Part shown: positions 1-8,198 of the stretch, one piece after another
How the letters are laid out: the number at the start of each line of letters is the position of its first letter
Position numbering within the stretch: position 1 is the first letter of the stretch
Assembly (NCBI RefSeq): GCF_005869225.1
Contig: NZ_SWFP01000019.1
Location: 1-49,367 of the forward strand
Direction: 5' to 3'
DNA: 49,367 nucleotides
Source of the DNA: Dyadobacter bucti
GTDB taxonomy: Bacteria > Bacteroidota > Bacteroidia > Cytophagales > Spirosomataceae
Position numbers and translations under genes: made by a program
The notes under the pieces: model-generated
Database searches by the model: none
What the model saw: only the letters and a program-made list of their open reading frames with translations
Told to the model about the DNA's origin: nothing

Positions 1-73
1 CGAACAGAGAAGTTAAGCCCGGGACCGCCGATGATACTTGGATCAAACCTGGTAAAGTAGGTAGCCGCCACAA
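1..73 (+). rRNA. rrf: 5S ribosomal RNA, 3' part (cut by window edge)
   Basis: The first ~73 bases match the 3' two thirds of a bacterial 5S rRNA, including the conserved CGAACAGAGAAGUUAAGCCC stretch near the start and the closing GGUAGCCGCC-type strand. The 5' part lies outside the window. It is presumably the last gene of an rRNA operon running in from the left, and an intrinsic terminator follows at once. The exact 3' end is uncertain by a few bases. Confidence 0.93.
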
Positions 74-89
74 TACTAGTACAAAACCT

Positions 90-118
90 AAACAGCATCC
101 CCATAAAGGATGCTGTTT
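90..118 (+). terminator. Intrinsic terminator of the rRNA operon
   Basis: An 11-bp perfect stem (AAACAGCATCC / GGATGCTGTTT) with a short loop lies 17 bases after the 5S rRNA. The T-run after it is short, but stem and position fit the end of the rrn transcript. Confidence 0.8.
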
Positions 119-684
119 GCGTTTAAACGCATTCTATATTTTATATCCTCGATCCGCTATTTCAGGGATCATTCCGAAAAGTTGAAGTAGCTCGTACAGC
201 TTCATTAGCCGACAAAACACCAAAAATGCTAGGATCATCCCGAAAATATGGCCTTTTTTGGTGATTAGTAACGTATGTCAGTAACATTAGAGCCTGGCCG
301 CAGCCACCGGCAACATTAATCCCATTTTCCCGGCAACATAATGCTATCACCGCTATCTTCAGAATATTGCCTTTTAAGTTTATAACTTCGAAAGAAGCCG
401 TATAAGCTTATGTGAAAGAGCGGCTCAGTTTCATTTCAGGTACTACTTGAAAGTGTATCGCGGATTTGCTGTAGATCGAAGTATTGGTAAGTACTGAATC
501 TGTTTTTACAACATTTATCCGATAACGTTCTCGTTAATATTTGGTGTGTAGTAGGGCAATGACTATGAAAAACATTCCTAAATTGTCTCGATGTAAGCGA
601 TGTGGACCAGTCTATATTTATTGTAGTCTCATAGTTATAAGCGTCATGCAATGTACTTAATACAGTAAAACAAATACCTACATA
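119..684. other. Intergenic region without a supported gene
   Basis: About 565 bp lie between the rRNA terminator and the first protein gene. Two leftward ORFs of 62 and 71 codons (162-350, 436-651) show no recognisable domain, signal or convincing composition and are not called. A 15-base near-repeat (GGATCATTCCGAAAA at 166-180, GGATCATCCCGAAAA at 232-246) is the only visible structure. It could be decayed sequence or the upstream region of the next gene. Confidence 0.5.
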
Positions 685-1827
685 ATGGAGACACGTTCTA
701 TTCCGATACAGGTTGAAAAGGAGAAACCAAGCAAAGCTGTCAGGTTGGCATCGCTAGATGCGCTTCGTGGCTTTGATATGTTGATGATTTCAGGCGGGGG
801 AGCGTTCATTTTTTTACTGGGTGGTAAGACAGGGATTGATTTTATTGATGCGGTGGCTCTTCAATTTGAACATCCTGAATGGAACGGTTTTACGTTCTTT
901 GATTTTATCTTCCCATTGTTTCTTTTTTTAGCCGGTACTTCTATGGCATTCAGCCTGACAGGGGGCTTGGCAAAGGGGATCGGCAAGCAGGAGCTCGCTA
1001 TCAAGATTTTCAAAAGAATGCTCATTCTGATAATTCTGGGAATTTTGGACAAAAATGCGCCTATTGATATTTTTGATCCCGCACATATCAGATATGGGAG
1101 TGTTTTGGGCAGAATCGGTCTGGCAACGTTTGTCGGTGCTCTCCTTTATATGAATTACTCCTGGACGACAAGATTGTACCTGGGAGTTGCAATTCTGGTT
1201 TTATATTATCTCGCATTGATTTTGATTCCAGTTCCAGGTTTTGGTGCCGGCGATTTGTCATTTGAGGGGAATTTGATAGGTTGGTTTGACAGAAACTTTA
1301 TGCCGGGAAAGCTGAAACAGGGCACATATGACGAGCTGGCATTGCTAACTCAGTTTCCAGCTCTATGTCTTACGATTTTTGGTTCTCTTGCAGGGGATAT
1401 ATTGTTAGCTTCCCATACTGCCGGTGAAAAACTCAAGAGGCATATTATCTTAGGGGCTGTCGGAATAATATCAGGCCTGATCTGGAATTCCGTATTTCCT
1501 ATTAATAAACATTTGTGGTCATCATCGTTTATTATGCTAACCGGTGGAATGGCGTTTCTTTTATTAGCTGTTTTTTATTGGGTTATTGATGTGAAAGGCT
1601 ATAAGAGGTGGTCATTTTTCTTTCGGGTAATTGGAATGAACTCTCTGGTAATATATCTCGCTGTAAGGTTTGTAGACTTCAACGCTTCTTCCAAATTGCT
1701 GTTTGAAGGATTCTACAAATATGCTCCGGAAAACTGGCATGAAGTATATAATGCACTTGGAGGATTCCTGCTTGTATGGTTGTTCCTGTACTTCCTGTAC
1801 CGTAACAAGATTTTTGTGAAGGTGTAA
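685..1827 (+). CDS. DUF5009/HGSNAT-like multi-pass membrane acyltransferase
   Basis: 380 aa, with about ten hydrophobic segments across the whole length. The N-terminus has the family signature SLDALRGFDM (about residues 23-32), followed by a stretch ending FPLFLFLAGTSMAFSL, typical of the COG4299/DUF5009 group related to the catalytic domain of heparan-alpha-glucosaminide N-acetyltransferase. Family members are inner-membrane proteins thought to move acyl groups across the membrane onto sugars; the substrate here is unknown. It ends 11 bp before a secreted esterase on the same strand, so the pair is probably co-transcribed and may act on acylated glycans. The start is the first ATG, in a region with no competing upstream codon. 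Confidence 0.85.
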   Translation: METRSIPIQVEKEKPSKAVRLASLDALRGFDMLMISGGGAFIFLLGGKTGIDFIDAVALQFEHPEWNGFTFFDFIFPLFLFLAGTSMAFSLTGGLAKGIGKQELAIKIFKRMLILIILGILDKNAPIDIFDPAHIRYGSVLGRIGLATFVGALLYMNYSWTTRLYLGVAILVLYYLALILIPVPGFGAGDLSFEGNLIGWFDRNFMPGKLKQGTYDELALLTQFPALCLTIFGSLAGDILLASHTAGEKLKRHIILGAVGIISGLIWNSVFPINKHLWSSSFIMLTGGMAFLLLAVFYWVIDVKGYKRWSFFFRVIGMNSLVIYLAVRFVDFNASSKLLFEGFYKYAPENWHEVYNALGGFLLVWLFLYFLYRNKIFVKV

Positions 1828-1838
1828 ACAATGTTGAT

Positions 1839-3149
1839 ATGAAATCCGGATCAGTCCTTAGTAAGTCAGAAGATAGCACTCAAGCCAGAAGAGAATTTTT
1901 AAAATCTTCTATTTCCATCGCAGCAATTCCATTTACGTTATCAGAGGTTGATTTTTTTGCGCTTAATTTTATGGATAAATCAGATAATCAAATACTCACT
2001 GCATCAGAAAAGAGCATAATAGGAGGCTATGGCTCCTGGGCTGCGTCATTGGTAGCGGCAACACCGTCTTTGTCTTTTCGTAACTCTGGCGAAAACGATA
2101 TTGACAGCTGGAAAACGAAAGCCGTTTCAAAAGCCAATGAGTTAATAGCCCGTCCGCAAAAAAGTGAACCCAAGGTAACTATTGAAAAAAAATACACGTA
2201 TGATGGGCTGGAAATAGAGGAACTTTCCTGGCAGTTGCCTTACGGAAGATCTACAAAGGCCGTTTTGCTGAAACCCTTGGGAGTTAAGAAGCCACTCCCG
2301 GCAATTTTAGGGTTACATGATCATGCGGGAATGAAGTATTTTGGGTATCGGAAAATTGTAAAAACTTCGGACGATCAGCATCCAATTTTGAAGGAACATC
2401 AGACGTCGGATTATGGGGGAAAAGCCTGGGCTAATGAAATAGCGAAGCGTGGCTATGTCGTGTTGGTACATGATACTTTTGCTTTTGGAAGCCGCCGTGT
2501 CTTGTACGAAGACGTGAAAGGCTTGGATTGGGGAAGCCTTGATGTTACCAACAAAAGCGATAAGGATCCGGAAAAAAGTGAAAATATTCTGGAGTATAAC
2601 AAGTGGTCTTCGGAGCATGAACATGTAATGTCCAAATCACTATTTTGTGCAGGAACAACCTGGCCGGGAGTTTTTCTTTCCGAGGATCAGATAGCATTGG
2701 ATATTTTGAGTAAAAGACCTGAGGTAGATCCGAAACGTATAGGGTGTGGCGGTTTGTCGGGTGGTGGATTGAGAACAGTTTATTTGGCTGGAATGGATGA
2801 ACGGATTAAATGCGCTGTCTGTGTTGGATTTATGACAACTTGGGAGGATCTTATTCTTCACAAATCATTTACGCACACCTGGATGACTTATGCGCCATTG
2901 TTGCCGAAGTATCTCGATTTTCCTGAAATTTTGGGCTTAAGAGTCCCATTGCCAACACTGGTTTTAAATAACAACCAGGATGAATTGTACACTTTGTCCG
3001 AAATGAAAAAGGCAGACGTGATTTTAGGAGAGGTTTATTCCAAAGCAAAAGCCTCAGACAGGTATGCTGCGAAGTTTTATGATGGTCCGCATAAGTTTGA
3101 CCAGCAGATGCAGAAGGATGCCTTCGAGTGGTTCGATAAATGGCTATAA
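1839..3149 (+). CDS. Exported alpha/beta hydrolase (dienelactone hydrolase/acetylxylan esterase-like)
   Basis: 436 aa. A twin-arginine-type signal starts near residue 18 (RREFLKSSISIAA), so export is likely. The alpha/beta-hydrolase core follows: a substrate-domain strand around PAILGLHDHAG, a nucleophile elbow CGGLSGGG near residue 310 (catalytic Ser), a late Asp in NNNQDE, and a C-terminal His in DGPHKFD, giving a complete triad. Such Bacteroidota proteins are usually annotated as dienelactone hydrolase family or acetylxylan esterase-like. The substrate is unknown, but the membrane acyltransferase 11 bp upstream suggests that adding and removing acyl groups are coupled. The gene ends 13 bp from a convergent gene, with no obvious terminator between. 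Confidence 0.82.
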   Translation: MKSGSVLSKSEDSTQARREFLKSSISIAAIPFTLSEVDFFALNFMDKSDNQILTASEKSIIGGYGSWAASLVAATPSLSFRNSGENDIDSWKTKAVSKANELIARPQKSEPKVTIEKKYTYDGLEIEELSWQLPYGRSTKAVLLKPLGVKKPLPAILGLHDHAGMKYFGYRKIVKTSDDQHPILKEHQTSDYGGKAWANEIAKRGYVVLVHDTFAFGSRRVLYEDVKGLDWGSLDVTNKSDKDPEKSENILEYNKWSSEHEHVMSKSLFCAGTTWPGVFLSEDQIALDILSKRPEVDPKRIGCGGLSGGGLRTVYLAGMDERIKCAVCVGFMTTWEDLILHKSFTHTWMTYAPLLPKYLDFPEILGLRVPLPTLVLNNNQDELYTLSEMKKADVILGEVYSKAKASDRYAAKFYDGPHKFDQQMQKDAFEWFDKWL

Positions 3150-3162
3150 GGCATTGCGAAAG

Positions 3163-4242
3163 TCATCGAACTTCAAGTGTTACAGTTTTATCTAAAAAAC
3201 TGCCATACTTTTTAGCTTCTTTGGTAATTGATTTTATTTTTGATGCAGTAAGTTTATAAAATGGAAATATTTCAATTACGACCTTATCTGTTTTCAGGAT
3301 TCTTTTCCATGTTCCTTCTACCTTCCCATTGATTACGATTGTGGGCATAAATACCCCATTGTTACCCGGTACAATACGGTTGGAAAACATTGGGTCAAGA
3401 CTCAGGCTGCGGTCTGCGTAGCCCAACATATACTCGTCAAAACCAGGGAGTAGATAAGCGGAATTTTTCTTTACCTGATCCGGAAGGTTGGTGCTGGTCC
3501 AGTAAATTTTTTTGTTTACTTCAAAACTTTGAAGCCTGTCTTTAACCGCATTTAAGCCATTTTTTGCGTCTGAGATCTTTAGCCCCGTCCACCATATGAA
3601 GTCATTGATTGTAGCGGGACCATGGCCTGCAAAATATCGGTATGCAAGTTCAGCCAAAGCTTCTTCACCCTCGATATTTTTCGATTCGGTTATCCATTCA
3701 TCGAATAACGTGTAAGTAGCTTGTTTTTCGTTATGTACCCCGTGGCACAGGATCTGTTTTTGAGCAAGATAATTGATGATATGTATACCTCTTTGACCGG
3801 TCGTAGGAATACCGTTATCTTCCAGAATTTGATACACTTCATTACGCATGAGCTGTTTCCCACCTTCCATCGCTCGAATGAGCAAATCCATGCTTTTATT
3901 CAAAGTTGCTTCATCGAGTTCCAATTGACGATGGCGACCTGCGGAGCCTGAAATGATTCGTGGTGTCAGCAATCGTAACATCCATCGTGCGTCTATTGCT
4001 GATACGAAATGCAAAGTGCCTCTCATTGGCCAAGTCCGGATTATTGATTTCGAGATAATAGCCTGATCGATATCGCTATCTGTTAAACCGGGATAGCGTA
4101 AACCAATCGACCACTTGGCTCCGAGATAATCTTGTGCCTGGATTGCCACCATTCCGGATATGATCTCAGCAGGAGTTTTAGCAGAATGATTCGAAATGAG
4201 TTGATTATGCAGACGTGCATGGAGTATATCTTCGACTTTCAT
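3163..4242 (-). CDS. AlkZ/YcaQ-like winged-helix DNA glycosylase family protein
   Basis: 359 aa. It matches the HTH_42/AlkZ-like family (COG3214), predicted DNA glycosylases built from tandem winged helices. Characterised members remove bulky or alkylated bases and unhook interstrand crosslinks. The QxQ catalytic motif is visible as IQAQDY (Q35 and Q37), followed by the family block RTWPMRGTLHFV near residue 70. The C-terminus has the usual VEGTWKR strand. It is 33 bp downstream of ispD on the same strand, so the two may share a transcript without a shared function. Which lesion it repairs cannot be read from the sequence; the QxQ pair favours an active enzyme. Confidence 0.82.
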   Translation of the reverse strand: MKVEDILHARLHNQLISNHSAKTPAEIISGMVAIQAQDYLGAKWSIGLRYPGLTDSDIDQAIISKSIIRTWPMRGTLHFVSAIDARWMLRLLTPRIISGSAGRHRQLELDEATLNKSMDLLIRAMEGGKQLMRNEVYQILEDNGIPTTGQRGIHIINYLAQKQILCHGVHNEKQATYTLFDEWITESKNIEGEEALAELAYRYFAGHGPATINDFIWWTGLKISDAKNGLNAVKDRLQSFEVNKKIYWTSTNLPDQVKKNSAYLLPGFDEYMLGYADRSLSLDPMFSNRIVPGNNGVFMPTIVINGKVEGTWKRILKTDKVVIEIFPFYKLTASKIKSITKEAKKYGSFLDKTVTLEVR

Positions 4243-4275
4243 TTCCAGGCCAATGCTAAATAATGTTAGTGATTC

Positions 4276-4956
4276 TCAGTAGCCTAAGCCTCTTAGGAAT
4301 ATTTCCGCCAGAAGTAAGTCCTCCGGCGTAGTGATTTTTATATTCTCGTACGATCCATCGAGCAGGTGAATAGGGTAGCCTGCATATTCCAAAACACTCG
4401 CACAGTCCGTAAATGTAGATTGGTAGGCATTCGAAAATGCCGTACGCATCCAGTCTAACCTGAAAGTCTGCGGCGTCTGTATCAACCTGAAATTGTCGCG
4501 GTTCACTGCCAGGTTTTTACCACCTTTTTCGATGTTACGGATAGAATCTTTGAGTGGTACGCTAACTATGGCAGTACCATGTTCGGCGGCTTTCATAAAG
4601 CAATCTTGTATGATTTCTCTGCTGATTACCGGCCGTACACCGTCGTGAACCGCAACCAGGCCACTGGAAGCTGTGATGCTTTCCAGACCATTCCTGACTG
4701 AATGAAACCTTGTTTCGCCCCCTGAAATTAAATCATATTTTTCTTTGAATGTATGCAACTCGCATAATTCATGCCACGCAAAAAACTGGTTTTTTGGAAG
4801 TACGACGATGATATTCAGGTCGTGCGAATAATTTCTGAAAGCTCTAATCGTATGCGCCAGAACCGGTAAGCCATTTACTTTCAGAAATTGCTTGGGAATC
4901 TCACTTTTCATACGGCTGCCGCTCCCCCCCGCGACTATTATTGCATATTCCTGCAT
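4276..4956 (-). CDS. ispD: 2-C-methyl-D-erythritol 4-phosphate cytidylyltransferase
   Basis: 226 aa, the normal length for IspD. It transfers CMP from CTP to MEP in the non-mevalonate isoprenoid pathway in the cytoplasm. The nucleotide-binding loop AIIVAGGSGSRM and the PKQFL block lie at residues 5-24. The active-site DGVRP motif is near residue 105 and the family ENIKITTPEDL block near the C-terminus. The start is the only ATG before the glycine-rich loop. The gene lies between queA (upstream, behind a terminator) and the AlkZ-like gene (downstream, 33 bp). Confidence 0.95.
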   Translation of the reverse strand: MQEYAIIVAGGSGSRMKSEIPKQFLKVNGLPVLAHTIRAFRNYSHDLNIIVVLPKNQFFAWHELCELHTFKEKYDLISGGETRFHSVRNGLESITASSGLVAVHDGVRPVISREIIQDCFMKAAEHGTAIVSVPLKDSIRNIEKGGKNLAVNRDNFRLIQTPQTFRLDWMRTAFSNAYQSTFTDCASVLEYAGYPIHLLDGSYENIKITTPEDLLLAEIFLRGLGY

Positions 4957-5114
4957 ACAATTAAAGTGAATGAGTTAATGACTGAATGATCCGCCTTGGA
5001 ACGGGGAATGATTGAATGACCTTTTAACCATAAATGACCTAATAATTAATGACTCATTGAAAATTAATGAGTACTAATGACTACAAATGACTTTATTAAC
5101 CAGACTTAATGGCT

Positions 5115-5172
5115 AAAAAAATGGTCATTTATGCATCAGGAATTTTGTCGTTCCGTGACCATAAATGACCAT
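5115..5172 (-). terminator. Intrinsic terminator of queA
   Basis: A perfect 13-bp inverted repeat (CATAAATGACCAT and its complement at 5121-5133 and 5160-5172) has an inner GGAA/TTCC stem. On the minus strand it is followed by a run of T (5115-5120). It lies 20 bp after the queA stop. A third copy of the 11-bp core CATAAATGACC lies at 5029-5039 in the ispD upstream region. Confidence 0.75.
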
Positions 5173-5192
5173 CTTCATTTATTATCTAAAAA

Positions 5193-6242
5193 TTATACGA
5201 TCAGCATCGCATCGCCGTAAGTGAAAAACTTATATTTCTCTTTGATCGCTAAGTCATAAGCCTTCATCACCAGATCAAATCCACCGAATGCACAGGCCGA
5301 CATCAGTAATATGGATTCAGGTAATTGGAAATTAGACAGCAAAGCATTGGCAATTTTAAAATCATAGGGAGGAAAAACAAATTTGTCGGTCCAGCCTTCT
5401 ACTGCTTTAAGATGCCCACTTGCGGAAACAGATGATTCAACTGCTTTCAGTGACGTGGTGCCAACTGCGCAAATGCGTTTCTTGCCGTCAATCGCGGCGT
5501 TAACTATATCTGCACTGCTTTGCGTGATCCTGTAGTTCTCCGAATCCGTTTTATGTTTTGTAAGGTCTTCAACATCAACGGTACGGAAAGTTCCCAGCCC
5601 CACGTGAAGCGTAACCGGTGCGAAATTTACGCCTTTGATTTCCAGGCGTTTCATGATTGCTTTTGTAAAGTGCATTCCTGCGGTGGGAGCAGCTACTGCA
5701 CCAACATGCTCGGCAAAAATGGTCTGGAATCTCTCGCGGTCAGAACTTTCAACTTTACGACGTGAGATAATTTCAGGAGGAAGGGGTGTTTCACCAAGCT
5801 CGTCCACCAATTTCATGAATGCATCATTGTCTCCGTCGTAAAGAAAACGGATTGTACGACCACGTGAAGTTGTGTTGTCAATCACCTCAGCAACCAGGTC
5901 ACTATCTCCGAAATATAGCTTGTTACCTACTCTGATCTTACGCGCAGGATCAACCAAAACGTCCCATAGGCGCATTTCACGGTTTAATTCGCGCAAAAGA
6001 AATACTTCAATTTTGGCTCCTGTTTTTTCCTTCTGACCATATAAGCGGGCAGGAAAAACCTTGGTATCGTTGATAGCCATTACATCACCATCATCAAAAT
6101 AGTTGATAAGATCAGCGAATGTTTTATGTTCTATTTCTCCTGTTTTACGGTGAACAACCATGAGGCGGGACTCGCCGCGGTCGGAAGGATGAAGTGCAAT
6201 GAGACTTTGGGGAAGATCAAATTTAAATTCGGATAGCTTCAT
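5193..6242 (-). CDS. queA: S-adenosylmethionine:tRNA ribosyltransferase-isomerase
   Basis: 349 aa, full length for QueA. It moves the ribosyl part of SAM onto preQ1 in tRNA to give epoxyqueuosine, the penultimate step of queuosine synthesis. Diagnostic blocks are visible: the N-terminal FDLPQSLIA, the NDTKVFPARL block near residue 57, PTAGMHFT near residue 187, and HVGLGTF near residue 214. The C-terminal FGDA-type block is present (TYGDAMLIV). The start follows the usual MKLSEF pattern of the family. A good promoter lies about 215 bp upstream (6459-6489) and a strong hairpin terminator just downstream, so it is probably a single-gene transcript. Confidence 0.96.
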   Translation of the reverse strand: MKLSEFKFDLPQSLIALHPSDRGESRLMVVHRKTGEIEHKTFADLINYFDDGDVMAINDTKVFPARLYGQKEKTGAKIEVFLLRELNREMRLWDVLVDPARKIRVGNKLYFGDSDLVAEVIDNTTSRGRTIRFLYDGDNDAFMKLVDELGETPLPPEIISRRKVESSDRERFQTIFAEHVGAVAAPTAGMHFTKAIMKRLEIKGVNFAPVTLHVGLGTFRTVDVEDLTKHKTDSENYRITQSSADIVNAAIDGKKRICAVGTTSLKAVESSVSASGHLKAVEGWTDKFVFPPYDFKIANALLSNFQLPESILLMSACAFGGFDLVMKAYDLAIKEKYKFFTYGDAMLIV

Positions 6243-6458
6243 AGCTGGATAATCAGTGAATTTCTAAAGTCGTGTGACAAAAGTGCTTATATGAAAATTG
6301 GGATGCTTTACTTTGATATTCTAATACTCTACTGGATTTTTCTGGAATTAAATAGGAGCAATCCCGTAAAAAAGAAAATTAATTAACAGGAATACTTGCA
6401 TAGTAATCCCAAATTCTATATTTATTTTGAAATTATAAATTACAAAAAAATAAGACCG

Positions 6459-6489
6459 CAAAAGTAGTGTTTTTTGTTGATAAAACAAA
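6459..6489 (-). promoter_or_regulatory. Bacteroidota-type promoter, probably for queA
   Basis: Read on the minus strand, TTTG (6489-6486), a 19-bp spacer and TACTTTTG (6466-6459) match the Bacteroidota sigma-A consensus TTTG-N19-TAnnTTTG. Transcription would start near 6452, giving a queA leader of about 210 nt. No known riboswitch was recognised in that leader. Confidence 0.5.
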
Positions 6490-6510
6490 TAAAATCTTTG
6501 CGCGCTTGGA

Positions 6511-8010
6511 CTATACCCTACGTGTTTTCCATTTCGAAACGGCCGCGCCTGTACCCACGGTTTTACAGTTTATATTATCCCATTTGTCGCTTTTAATTAG
6601 TTGTGCGGAAATGAATGCCGCCAAAACAGCCGACTCGTGATCAATTTCTTGATTCAGCATTCGGGGCTTGAAATGAATGTTGACAAAATTCGTATCAAAG
6701 TTGCCTGACGTGAACTCGGGATGTTTCATCACAAACCGGCAAAATGGTAAGGTCGTTTCGACACCGGTAATTTGATATTCATCGATGGCACGTATCATTT
6801 TTTGAATCGCTTCTTCCCGATCCGCACCGTAGGTGATCAACTTTGCAATCATAGGATCATAATAGATGGGGATTTCCATACCTTGCTCAAACCCGTCATC
6901 TATCCTTACGCCATTGCCAGAAGGTTTTACATACGTATTTAGTCTGCCAACATCTGGCAAAAAGTTATTAGCGGCGTCTTCTGCGTAAACTCTGACCTCA
7001 ATGGCATGCCCGTTGATCGCCAGCTCTTCTTGTTTTAAGGCCAGGGGGTGGCCTTCTGCAATGCGTATCATTTGTTTTACCAGGTCGACACCCGTGATCA
7101 GTTCTGTAACCGGATGTTCCACCTGTAATCTGGTATTCATTTCAAGGAAGTAAAAATTGCGTTTTTCATCCATGATAAATTCCACGGTTCCAGCTCCGTA
7201 ATAACCGCAGGACTTCGCCACGTCAATCGCGCACCTGCCCATTTCTTCCCGAATCCCGGGCGTAATGGAAATAGAAGGAGCTTCTTCAATAACCTTTTGG
7301 TGACGCCTCTGTACCGAACACTCACGCTCAAAAAGATGAATGATATTGCCATGCTGATCTCCGAGTATTTGAATTTCTATATGCTTCGGTGATTCAATGT
7401 ATTTTTCGATAAAAACGGCCCCGTCGTTGAATGAAGACAATGCCTCACTGACGGCCCGGTCCATCTGCTCATCAAATTCCGTTTCAGTTTCTACTATGCG
7501 CATGCCTTTTCCTCCGCCTCCTGCGCTTGCCTTAATAAGGATTGGATAGCCGATCCCGAGTGCAATTTGTTTGGCCTCTTCGCGGTCGCTTATCGCGGTA
7601 GCTGTACCGGGCACCATTGGGATGTTGTATTTTCCGGCCGCCTGTTTTGCAGCCAGCTTACTGCCCATTATTTCAATAGCTTCCGCCGAGGGGCCTATAA
7701 AAATCAATCCTTCTTCCTGTACTTTTTTTGCAAAACCAGCATTCTCCGATAAAAAACCGTAGCCGGGATGTACCGCATCAACACCCAGATCTTTGCAAAC
7801 TTTTAATATATTATTGATATTCAGATATGACTCCGACGAAGGAGCAGGTCCAATGCACACTGATTCGTCGGCAAACCGTACATGCGGTGATTTCCTGTCA
7901 GCTTCACTGTAAACCGCAACGGTAGCAATATTCATTTCTTTTGCCGTCCGCATGATGCGCAATGCAATCTCCCCACGGTTGGCAACTAGTATTTTTTTTA
8001 TTGCGGGCAT
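6511..8010 (-). CDS. accC: Biotin carboxylase (acetyl-CoA carboxylase subunit A type)
   Basis: 499 aa. It carboxylates the biotin of the carrier protein with ATP and bicarbonate, the first half-reaction of acyl-CoA carboxylases. The N-terminal domain starts KKILVANRGEIALRI, the ATP-grasp glycine loop KASAGGGGKGM is near residue 160, and the catalytic block FLEMNTRLQVEHPVTE is near residue 290. At 499 aa it is about 50 longer than E. coli AccC, because of a C-terminal extension. No biotin carrier (accB) or carboxyltransferase gene lies nearby, so the partner subunit is encoded elsewhere; a propionyl-CoA or other acyl-CoA carboxylase role is possible. Confidence 0.9.
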   Translation of the reverse strand: MPAIKKILVANRGEIALRIMRTAKEMNIATVAVYSEADRKSPHVRFADESVCIGPAPSSESYLNINNILKVCKDLGVDAVHPGYGFLSENAGFAKKVQEEGLIFIGPSAEAIEIMGSKLAAKQAAGKYNIPMVPGTATAISDREEAKQIALGIGYPILIKASAGGGGKGMRIVETETEFDEQMDRAVSEALSSFNDGAVFIEKYIESPKHIEIQILGDQHGNIIHLFERECSVQRRHQKVIEEAPSISITPGIREEMGRCAIDVAKSCGYYGAGTVEFIMDEKRNFYFLEMNTRLQVEHPVTELITGVDLVKQMIRIAEGHPLALKQEELAINGHAIEVRVYAEDAANNFLPDVGRLNTYVKPSGNGVRIDDGFEQGMEIPIYYDPMIAKLITYGADREEAIQKMIRAIDEYQITGVETTLPFCRFVMKHPEFTSGNFDTNFVNIHFKPRMLNQEIDHESAVLAAFISAQLIKSDKWDNINCKTVGTGAAVSKWKTRRV

Positions 8011-8113
8011 AATATTATATTAATGATTCAGTGGTATGCTGTCAGAAAGATGTCTCTTATTAAAAGAAGCAATTTTATTAATTTACTAACTTAGAGTCCC
8101 CGTGACTATCAGC

Positions 8114-8148
8114 TTTGTATTAAAGTAAGAGTATTTTTTTTAAATTTG
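8114..8148 (+). promoter_or_regulatory. Possible promoter of the alpha-oxoamine synthase gene
   Basis: TAAATTTG at 8141-8148 is an exact TAnnTTTG element about 50 bp before the GTG start. A TTTG lies at 8114-8117, but the 23-bp spacer is longer than the usual 19-21, so this is a moderate call. Confidence 0.35.
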
Positions 8149-8198
8149 CATTTATCTAACATTTATAATAATTGGTTACCCATATAAAATAGAATAGA

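Noticed and set aside
166..246. 15-base near-repeat GGATCAT(T/C)CCGAAAA, two copies
   Set aside because: Only two copies, 66 bp apart, with no further structure; too little to call a repeat element.
162..651. Two leftward ORFs of 62 and 71 codons in the first intergenic region
   Set aside because: No recognised domain, signal or neighbour support; composition looks like chance reading frames in non-coding DNA.
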